From Microtetraspora glauca (GTDB taxonomy: Bacteria > Actinomycetota > Actinomycetes > Streptosporangiales > Streptosporangiaceae), in assembly GCA_001570385.1 (NCBI GenBank), contig BBYL01000013.1:246516-310515 (forward strand): a stretch of DNA of 64,000 nt, in the 5' to 3' direction. The notes below the pieces were generated by a model that searched no databases, was not told where the DNA came from, and saw only the letters and a program-made list of their open reading frames with translations. The first letter of the stretch is position 1; every line of letters begins with the position of its first letter. A program made the position numbers and the translations under genes. Of the stretch, positions 57,919 to 64,000 are shown piece by piece.

Positions 57919-59298
57919 TCAGCAGATGGTGTCCAGCGACTGCGCGGTGCCCGGCGACGACGTGCCCTTCGGCGTGTGAGGCGACCACCGGGGAGCATGC
58001 CGGGGACGTGGATGCTTGTCCCGTGGATGCTGGGGGCGCAGGGCCTTGCCGACCTCGCGCCGGATGAGGTCCCAGTCGGGATCGGCCGTGTTGACCAGCG
58101 GCGGCACGAACTGCAGGCTCCGGATGTGCGCGCTCTTGATCTTCTCGGAGAGGTCGAGCATCGCGGGCAGCATGCTCTGCGGCACGTCCGTCGTCACGTA
58201 CCGCTTGGTCGCGTCCGCGATCCGTTCGAAGCCGCGCAGCACGGCCATCGGATCGGCCTGCTTGGCGACGGCGTTGAGCAGGCACTTCTGCCGTCCCATC
58301 CGCACGTAGTCGTCGCTGTCGGTGCGCGACCGGCCGTACCAGAGCGCCTGCTGGCCGTCGAGCCGGCGCCGGCCCGCCTCCAGCACGCCGCCCTCCAGCC
58401 CGTACGGGATGTCCTGCCTGATGGTGACCGTGACGCCGCCCATCGCGTTGATGACCTGGGCGAAGCCCTTCATGTCGAGCATGGCGTAGTAGTCGATGTG
58501 GACGCCGAGTATCCCGCCCACGGTGTCCCTGAGCAGCCGCATTCCGCGGTCCCGATGCGTTCCCGGGACGATCGCCGGATGGTCCTCGGCCCACTGGTAC
58601 ACCTCGTTGAGCAGCCCGGGCGTCGTCTCGTCGCCGTCGCCGGAGAACCCCCACGGGAAGGCGTCCCTGGCCGGGCCCGCGGGCATCGGCACGTGTTCCA
58701 GGTTGCGGGGCAGCCCGAACAGCACGGTGTCCCCCGTACGGGTGTCCACGCTCGCGACGGTCATGCTGTCGGTGCGCGCCCCTGGACGGTTCTTCGCCGC
58801 GTCCGCGCCGACCAGCAGGATGTTCAGCCGTGGCTTCCTCGCCCATGGGTCCTGCCGCAGCGGCACCCCGCCGTTGAACACGGTGAGCAGGACGTCCCTG
58901 GACACGTAGGCCAGCCGGCCCGCGTACGCCATGGGGGCGATCACGAGTACGCACAGCAGCGAGATCACGCCCCTCGCGATGCCGCGCTCCACCTTGTCCA
59001 GATCCGGCGGGCGGACCAGCCGGTACGAGGAGACGATGACGGCGGACCAGCAGAACCCGATCGCCAGCGCCGTCATGATCAGACCGGTCAGCCAGTTCGG
59101 CCGTACGGCCAGTTCGAGCAGGGCGGGGCGAAGCGCCGTGACGGCCATGGCCACGGTCGCGAGCAGCACGGTGTACGCGCCCGCGAGCGCGAGCCCCGTC
59201 CTGGTCCGGCCCGCCACCAGATGGGCGATCCCCCAGACCATGGCCGAGGCGAGGGTCAGCCCCAGCGCCTGTCCGAGGTTCCGCCAGTCGGTCCGCAT
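57919..59298 (-). CDS. LCP-family protein (wall teichoic acid/arabinogalactan-type ligase)
   Basis: 459 residues. Four N-terminal membrane helices (LGQALGLTLASAMVWGIAHLV, LALAGAYTVLLATVAMAV, WLTGLIMTALAIGFCWSAVIV, ISLLCVLVIAPMAYAG) and an external LytR-CpsA-Psr domain: LNILLVGADAAKNRPGARTDSMTVASVDTRTGDTVLFGLPRNLEHV, INAMGGVTVTIRQDIPYG, YGRSRTDSDDYVRMGRQKCLL. LCP enzymes attach glycopolymers to peptidoglycan. The ATG at 59298 has GGAG 8 nt upstream; a GTG 9 nt earlier is an alternative. C-terminal tail is basic and His/Pro-rich. Confidence 0.95.
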   Translation of the reverse strand: MRTDWRNLGQALGLTLASAMVWGIAHLVAGRTRTGLALAGAYTVLLATVAMAVTALRPALLELAVRPNWLTGLIMTALAIGFCWSAVIVSSYRLVRPPDLDKVERGIARGVISLLCVLVIAPMAYAGRLAYVSRDVLLTVFNGGVPLRQDPWARKPRLNILLVGADAAKNRPGARTDSMTVASVDTRTGDTVLFGLPRNLEHVPMPAGPARDAFPWGFSGDGDETTPGLLNEVYQWAEDHPAIVPGTHRDRGMRLLRDTVGGILGVHIDYYAMLDMKGFAQVINAMGGVTVTIRQDIPYGLEGGVLEAGRRRLDGQQALWYGRSRTDSDDYVRMGRQKCLLNAVAKQADPMAVLRGFERIADATKRYVTTDVPQSMLPAMLDLSEKIKSAHIRSLQFVPPLVNTADPDWDLIRREVGKALRPQHPRDKHPRPRHAPRWSPHTPKGTSSPGTAQSLDTIC

Positions 59299-59386
59299 CC
59301 GCAGCACTCCACGTCCGGGTATCCGTCGCTACTGCCCGCCGAGCAGGCGTCATAACAGATTAGTAACGGAACCCGTGGAATCGCGG

Positions 59387-60790
59387 TCAGCTTGCCGTGC
59401 AGCTGTCCTGGGTCGCGTCGAAGCCCTCGACGTCGTCCAGGGTCTTGGGCGGCTTCAGGCCGCGCCAGTCGGCGCCGAGGACGAGGACCAGCGTCTGGGT
59501 CTGCGCGTTCTGCACGAGGTAGGTCTTCGACGTCACCAGCTCGCGGTAGAGCCGTGGAGCCCGGCTCGCGCCGTTGGGGGAGTACTTGATGAACGTCTTG
59601 GTGTACTGCTTCCGCGCGGTGACGATCTTCTGGATGTGGTAGCCGCGCTGCTCCAGCTCGGCGGCCACCGCGGCGCCGGTGCCCTGCCTGCCGCTGCCGT
59701 TCTCCACGATGATGTGGATCTGGGACTTCGGGATCTTCTGCTCGCCGCTCTTGACGCCCTTGCTGATCTGGTCGGCGGCGACCATCTTGAACAGGCGGCC
59801 CGCCTGCGGCTGGACCCACTCCACCCGGCCGGGGTTGGTGACGGAATAGCGCCACGGCGTGGTCACGAACCGGATCTGCCCGGCGGTCAGGCCCTCGGCG
59901 CTCACCGCGAGATCCTTCATGACCCCCACGGTGAGGTCGGGGTCGGTGGTGATCGACTTGGTCACCGCGTCGAGGAAGCCGAAGAGCGTCTTCGGATCGG
60001 TCAGCGTCTCGCCGCTCATCGCCTTCTTGGCCATCGAGGCGAGGAACATCTGCTGCCGCTGGATGCGGCCGATGTCCGAGCCGTCGCCGAGGCTGTAGCG
60101 GGCCCGTACGTATCCGAGCGCCTGCTCGCCCTGGAGCACCTGCCGACCGGCGGCCAGGGTCAGCCGCGCCTTCCTGTCGTCGATCGCCTCGGGTACGCAG
60201 ACGGGTACGCCGCCCAGCGCGTTGACCATCGACTTGAACCCGGTGAAGTCCACCTTCACGAAATGGTCGATGTGGATGTCGGTCAGCGCCTCGATCGTGC
60301 GCCAGGTGCACGCGACGCCGCCGGAGTTGAACGACTCGTTGATCATGCCGACGTGCGCCCGCTGCCCGGGGAGGCCGTTCTTCGCGGGGCAGGAGGGGAG
60401 CTGGACGAGCGAGTCCCTCGGGAAGCTGATCAGCATCGCGCCGTCCCGCTTCGGGGAGATGTGGGCGAGGATGATCGTGTCGGTCCGCTCGCCCTCGAAC
60501 TTGCCGTACTTGGCGTTGGCCCCGTCGCGCTGGTCGGAGCCGACGATCAGCACGTTCATCGCCTTGCTGATCTTGACGGGTCGGGGACCCAGATCCTGCT
60601 TGGCCACGACCTCGTGCTTGACGTTACCGGTGAGCTTGACGTATCCGCCGACGAGGAAGGTCGCGCCGCCGACCACCACGCCGAGGACGCCCGCCAGCGT
60701 CGCCCACAACCAGGCCCGCCACTTGGGCGGGGCGGGCGGCGCGGGCGGCTCCTCCACGGGAAGCGCAGGACGCACGTCGACAAGACCCAC
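59387..60790 (-). CDS. LCP-family protein with C-terminal LytR_C domain
   Basis: 467 residues. Pro-rich N-terminus, one membrane helix (WRAWLWATLAGVLGVVVGGATFLVGGYV), LCP domain (MNVLIVGSDQRDGANAKYGKF, GERTDTIILAHISPKRDGAMLISFPRDSLVQLPSC, VNALGGVPVCVPEAIDDRKA, LGYVRARYSLGDGSDIGRIQRQQMFLASM) and a LytR C-terminal domain (IHIIVENGSGRQGTGAAVAAELEQRGYHIQKIVTA.. LVLVLGADW). GTG start with GGAG 8 nt upstream. Same strand as the other LCP gene 88 bp away; probably both act on wall polymers. Confidence 0.96.
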   Translation of the reverse strand: MGLVDVRPALPVEEPPAPPAPPKWRAWLWATLAGVLGVVVGGATFLVGGYVKLTGNVKHEVVAKQDLGPRPVKISKAMNVLIVGSDQRDGANAKYGKFEGERTDTIILAHISPKRDGAMLISFPRDSLVQLPSCPAKNGLPGQRAHVGMINESFNSGGVACTWRTIEALTDIHIDHFVKVDFTGFKSMVNALGGVPVCVPEAIDDRKARLTLAAGRQVLQGEQALGYVRARYSLGDGSDIGRIQRQQMFLASMAKKAMSGETLTDPKTLFGFLDAVTKSITTDPDLTVGVMKDLAVSAEGLTAGQIRFVTTPWRYSVTNPGRVEWVQPQAGRLFKMVAADQISKGVKSGEQKIPKSQIHIIVENGSGRQGTGAAVAAELEQRGYHIQKIVTARKQYTKTFIKYSPNGASRAPRLYRELVTSKTYLVQNAQTQTLVLVLGADWRGLKPPKTLDDVEGFDATQDSCTAS

Positions 60791-60980
60791 GTTCTTAACT
60801 CCTGAGAATCGGACGAGGGCTGTCACCCGCGTCAGAGAGCCCGATACCGGCAAATCGCGGAAAGTGTAGCGATCTACCTTGAACGCCGCGTATCGCCATG
60901 TTGGCAACCAGGCTGCAAGCGGTGGTCAAGCGGGCGTCCCTATCCCTGTGACGTATGAAGCAGGCGAAAGGTTGTGAAAT

Positions 60981-61484
60981 ATGGCGCGAAACGCGCTGCT
61001 CGTCGCCGCCGCCGCGGGACTCGTCCTCCTCATCGGCGGCGTGTTCGGCATGAGCTCCCTCTCCACCATGTCCTGGGGCGTACCGATCTTCGTCATCGGC
61101 CTGTTCCTGCTGATCATCGGTGTGACGGCGTTCGTCGCCAGGCTCGCGGGAGGCCAGGGGCCGTCCACCGGCGTACTCGGGCGCATGAAGGACTTCATGG
61201 GCACGGGCAACCAGGAACTGATCGGCACCGGGGTTCCGTGCCGTGCCCTGATCACCGCGATGCGGGACACCGGGACGATGGTGAACGACCAGGTGGTCGT
61301 CGCCTTCGATCTCCAGGTCCAGCCCACGGGCGGCCGGCCGTACCCCGTGAACCACCGCCAGATCCTGCCGCGCCTCCTGATGGGTGCCGTCCTTCCTGGC
61401 AGGGTCGTCCAGATCTGGGCTGATCCCGCGGACCCGCAGCGCCTGGCCATCGACTGGTCGGCCCTCCCGGCCCAGAACCTCTGA
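60981..61484 (+). CDS. Small membrane protein, DUF3592-like
   Basis: 167 residues: two membrane helices near the N-terminus (LLVAAAAGLVLLIGGVFG and VPIFVIGLFLLIIGVTAFVA), then a soluble beta-rich domain ending QILPRLLMGAVLPGRVVQIWADPADPQRLAIDWSAL. No catalytic motif. ATG after AAAGGTTGTGAAAT. Divergent from the LCP gene. Function unknown. Confidence 0.82.
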   Translation: MARNALLVAAAAGLVLLIGGVFGMSSLSTMSWGVPIFVIGLFLLIIGVTAFVARLAGGQGPSTGVLGRMKDFMGTGNQELIGTGVPCRALITAMRDTGTMVNDQVVVAFDLQVQPTGGRPYPVNHRQILPRLLMGAVLPGRVVQIWADPADPQRLAIDWSALPAQNL

Positions 61485-61569
61485 GATCCGGTACGGCGGC
61501 GCCGTACCGGATCCTCATTGTGCAGGCGGCATGGTGTTCCCGCTGCGAAAGCGGAAGTATGCTTCCCCC

Positions 61570-61611
61570 ATGCATCGTTCGTCGTGTCTGAGCTGGTGGC
61601 GCTCCTCGTAG
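61570..61611 (+). CDS. trpS leader peptide with tandem Trp codons
   Basis: 13-residue open frame MHRSSCLSWWRSS. Two adjacent TGG codons at 61594-61599, TAG stop at 61609. An in-frame ATG at 61531 (26 residues) or its following GTG is an alternative start, with a clearer AGGCGG upstream. It belongs to the attenuator described next. Confidence 0.72.
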   Translation: MHRSSCLSWWRSS

Positions 61612-61664
61612 GAGCGGCCACTTTTCGCGCACGACCCCGGGCCGTTCGGATGGACGGCCCTTTT
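61594..61664 (+). promoter_or_regulatory. Ribosome-mediated transcription attenuator of trpS
   Basis: Segments seen: hairpin 1:2 from 61596-61605 with 61611-61621 (overlapping the second Trp codon); antiterminator 2:3 from AGCGGCC (61613-61619) with GGCCGTT (61640-61646), seven pairs with one G-U; terminator 3:4 GGGCCGT (61639-61645) with ACGGCCC (61654-61660) followed by TTTT. Stalling at Trp codons would free segment 2 and prevent termination. Confidence 0.82.
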
Positions 61665-61730
61665 CGATGCTCTCCCCGGTCAAGGGGGCCTCCTCTGGAT
61701 GGCGAACCATCCACACGCCAGGAGGACCTC

Positions 61731-62945
61731 ATGACGACCGTCACCGAAAGATCGACGACCACCGACGCCGCGCTCAGCGCGGCGACCGGCGCACCCGCCC
61801 CCGTACTGCCCCCGCCCGGCGGCACGAGCCCCCAGGACAGCGGGAACAACGGGGAGAACGGGGAGAACGGCGGGACGATCGCCGAGACGAGAGCCGGTGT
61901 GAGCGCGGCCCAGCGGCGCAGCGCCGAGCTGGAGGAGCTGATCCGCCGGGAACCCGGGCGGTTCCGCGTGCTCACCGGTGACCGCCCGACGGGGCGGCTG
62001 CACCTGGGCCACTACTTCGGCACCCTCCACAACCGGGTACGGCTGCAGAACCTCGGGGTGGAGACCTTCCTGATCATCGCCGACTACCAGGTCCTGACAG
62101 ACAGGGACGTCGCCGACCGCCTGAACGAGCGGGTGGAGGACCTGGTCCTGGACTATCTCGCCGTGGGCATCGATCCCACGCGGACCACGATCTTCGCGCA
62201 CAGCGCCGTCCCCGCGCTCAACCAGCTCCTGCTGCCGTTCCTCAGCCTGGTCTCGGTGTCGGAGCTGAACCGCAACCCGACCGTCAAGGACGAGATCGCG
62301 CACTCCCGGCAGTCGGCGGTCAGCGGCCTGATGTTCACCTACCCCGCCCACCAGGCGGCCGACATCCTGTTCTGCAAGGCCGACGTGGTTCCGGTGGGGC
62401 AGGACCAGCTTCCCCACCTGGAGCTCACCCGGACCATCGCCCGTCGCTTCAACGACCGGTACGGCACGGGCGCGGCCCCTGTCTTCCCGGAGCCGGACGC
62501 CCTGCTGTCGGCCGCGCCGCTGCTGCTGGGCACCGACGGCACCAAGATGAGCAAGAGCCGGGGCAACGCGGTCGGCCTGGCCGCGAGCGCCGACGAGACC
62601 GCCCGCCTGATCCGGGGGGCGAAGACCGACGTCGACCGGCACATCACCTACGACCCGGAAGCCCGGCCCGAGGTGTCCAGCCTCGTCCTCCTGGCCGCGC
62701 TGTGCCTCGACCGCGACCCCCACGACGTGGCCGCGGAGATCGGCGGCAGAGGGGCCGCCGCCCTGAAGGCGACCGTCACCGAGGCCGTCAACGAGTACCT
62801 GGCCCCCATCCGCGAGCGCCGCGCCGACTACGCCCAGGACCTGGGCTTCGTGCGGCAGGTCCTGCACGACGGCACCCGGATCGCCAACGAGGTCGCGGAG
62901 ACCACGCTCGGAGAGGTTCGGGCCGCCATGAAGACCGTCTACTGA
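61731..62945 (+). CDS. trpS: Tryptophanyl-tRNA synthetase (auxiliary, attenuator-controlled)
   Basis: 404 residues. A low-complexity N-terminal extension of about 60 residues, then class I synthetase motifs: PTGRLHLGHYFGTLHNRV (HIGH) and TKMSKSRGNAVGL (KMSKS). Body matches TrpRS length after the extension. ATG after GGAGGACCTC. In Streptomyces an auxiliary trpS1 controlled by Trp attenuation confers indolmycin resistance; this gene shares the leader layout. Whether a second trpS exists elsewhere cannot be seen. Confidence 0.93.
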   Translation: MTTVTERSTTTDAALSAATGAPAPVLPPPGGTSPQDSGNNGENGENGGTIAETRAGVSAAQRRSAELEELIRREPGRFRVLTGDRPTGRLHLGHYFGTLHNRVRLQNLGVETFLIIADYQVLTDRDVADRLNERVEDLVLDYLAVGIDPTRTTIFAHSAVPALNQLLLPFLSLVSVSELNRNPTVKDEIAHSRQSAVSGLMFTYPAHQAADILFCKADVVPVGQDQLPHLELTRTIARRFNDRYGTGAAPVFPEPDALLSAAPLLLGTDGTKMSKSRGNAVGLAASADETARLIRGAKTDVDRHITYDPEARPEVSSLVLLAALCLDRDPHDVAAEIGGRGAAALKATVTEAVNEYLAPIRERRADYAQDLGFVRQVLHDGTRIANEVAETTLGEVRAAMKTVY

Positions 62946-63681
62946 AGTGCCGAGTGGTTCAAGGGTCAGGAGCGCTTCAGGGTTCAGGAGTGGCCCAAGA
63001 GCCAGCAGTGGTTCACGGGCCACAGGTCTCCACTCGACGGTGAGACCTCCGTAGGCGCCGGAGATCGCGGGAACCGACGGCTGACGAGGTCCTGTATCCC
63101 GTTCAGGGCCTCGTCACCACCAGTTGTAGATTTCCCGTACCTGCCCTCGTGGCACCTCGCCCACCTTCGAGGCCCTGCGCTCTTCAGGTCACGGGCCGTC
63201 GTCAGGTCGTCACGCGGTCGTCAGGTCACCCGCCGTCTTCGAGGTCGCCTGCCGTATTCAAGGCCAACGGCGAGTGAGGCCCGCCCCATCGATCCTGTGT
63301 TCTCCCATCCGCCCGCGTGCTGCCGGAAGCCGATTGCGGTGTACGGAAGCCGAATGGGGCTGTCCGGAGCCGACCACAGGGGTACGGAAGCCGTCGCGTG
63401 GCGCCTGTGTACTGGCGGGCGCCCGTAGTTGGTTGCCCCCTATGGAGGAAGACGACAGCGAAGGGACGCAATGCAAGGGCGCGAGGTGGCCCTGAACGAG
63501 GTGGCCCTGAATACGGGCGCTCCCCGCCCATCTTTACCGGGATGCCCAACCTCGAAAACGACATTCAGCAGTTTGCGCACAAAGAGTACATGCGTGACTA
63601 CCGAGGGTTATTTATAGAACGTGTGAGCGATATATTTTGCGGTGGGTTAAGCGACCAGAGAGGGAAGGGAGGCGTAATCGG
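62946..63681. other. 736-bp region downstream of trpS with repeats and no supported gene
   Basis: Repeats of CGGAAGCCGA around 63327-63390 and of CGTCGTCAGGTC around 63190-63230. AT-rich promoter-like stretch near 63600-63660 (TATATTTTGCGG). Open frames present here have no ribosome site. Confidence 0.55.
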
Positions 63682-64000
63682 ATGATTGTTTCGGGTGGCG
63701 TGCTGCTGTCACGTCACGCGGAGGGCTCAGAGGAGTCATGTGGGCTGCCGCCGTCCTCCTTGGGGCGGCGTGCGCACCGGCGGCACAGGCCGCCGGCCGG
63801 GGCCGGTCGTTTCGCCGGTGACGCGTACGGTGCCGTGCTGTTGCTCGACCGTTCTCGTCTTCGCCGGCCGGTTTCGCCCCCGCCCGCCGCCGGCCGGCCT
63901 GACCTCATCGCTGCTGCGGAGTCCGGTCCTGCCGGACAGGTGATGGCAGGGGCAGGCCGCTGGTTTGAGCGGTCGCGGCCGGTAAGGGAGGCGAAGGAGG
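63682..64000 (+). CDS. Unidentified open frame running off the right edge
   Basis: ATG with GGGAGG 9 nt upstream; at least 106 codons remain open to the window end (MIVSGGVLLSRHAEGSEESC..). Arg/Pro-rich, no recognisable domain, and GC at third positions is lower than in neighbouring genes. A second start at 63738 in another frame (MWAAAVLLGAACAPAAQAA..) has a signal-peptide look and a better ribosome site, but ends after 27 codons. So which frame is real is undecided. Confidence 0.35.
   Translation, partial: MIVSGGVLLSRHAEGSEESCGLPPSSLGRRAHRRHRPPAGAGRFAGDAYGAVLLLDRSRLRRPVSPPPAAGRPDLIAAAESGPAGQVMAGAGRWFERSRPVREAKE

Noticed and set aside
63226..63564. - strand open frame downstream of trpS
   Set aside because: No ribosome site, low-complexity, and lies over direct repeats; not supported as a gene.
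1..64000. CRISPR arrays
   Set aside because: The tandem repeats found have no unique spacers and no cas genes are present.

Overview
The window is high-GC DNA with GTG/TTG starts, G-rich ribosome-binding sites, leaderless-looking genes, AfsR/SARP, DesK-type and LCP families and an SCO5389-family protein. It comes from a filamentous actinomycete. Gene order (dnaX-ybaB-recR-DUF5063-ask-asd) and protein styles suggest the Streptosporangiaceae (Nonomuraea/Streptosporangium/Microbispora type); that genus-level placement is inference.

Layout. 0-5.6 kb: truncated Ser/Thr kinase, secreted HNH nuclease, PadR regulator divergent from a membrane protein, carotenoid oxygenase, metallophosphoesterase, SRPBCC protein. 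5.7-15.1 kb: XRE regulator, ABC-2 drug-type exporter with a divergent histidine kinase/response regulator pair, membrane-tethered alpha/beta hydrolase, and a second NarL/DesK-type pair whose kinase has a pentapeptide-like insertion inside its ATP-binding domain. 15.4-22.1 kb: stand-alone DNA polymerase III beta-clamp paralogue, GntR and XRE-TPR regulators, PH-domain membrane protein, upp, and two tandem tRNA-deaminase-associated proteins followed by tadA. 22.1-25.5 kb: tRNA-Ser(CGA), a decayed integrase and a small secreted protein (an integration scar), a zinc metallopeptidase, a convergent tRNA-Ser(GGA) and the SRP RNA. 25.6-32 kb: housekeeping block dnaX, ybaB, recR, DUF5063, ask, asd.

32.2-42 kb: accessory enzymes (amidase, M15-like peptidase, F420-type oxidoreductase, amidohydrolase, SURF1, methyltransferase) and TetR/HxlR regulators. 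42-50 kb: 1011-aa SARP regulator, secreted aromatic-rich protein, GNAT, aminotransferase/LysR divergent pair, RNase HII. 50.2-51.7 kb: SCO5389-family protein and a CooC-like ATPase under a near-perfect Zur-type box. 51.9-57.8 kb: degenerate Ser/Thr kinase and a sulfate ABC transporter operon (sbp-cysT-cysW-cysA) ending in an Rrf2 regulator. 57.9-63 kb: two LCP cell-wall ligases, a small membrane protein, and a tryptophanyl-tRNA synthetase behind a textbook Trp attenuator with two tandem Trp codons.

A recurring oddity is short tandem-repeat arrays placed exactly at gene 3' ends, in which each copy repeats the gene's own stop codon (after the genes ending near 2920, 16545, 31957, 51933 and 56800). 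I see no CRISPR array, intact insertion sequence or prophage.
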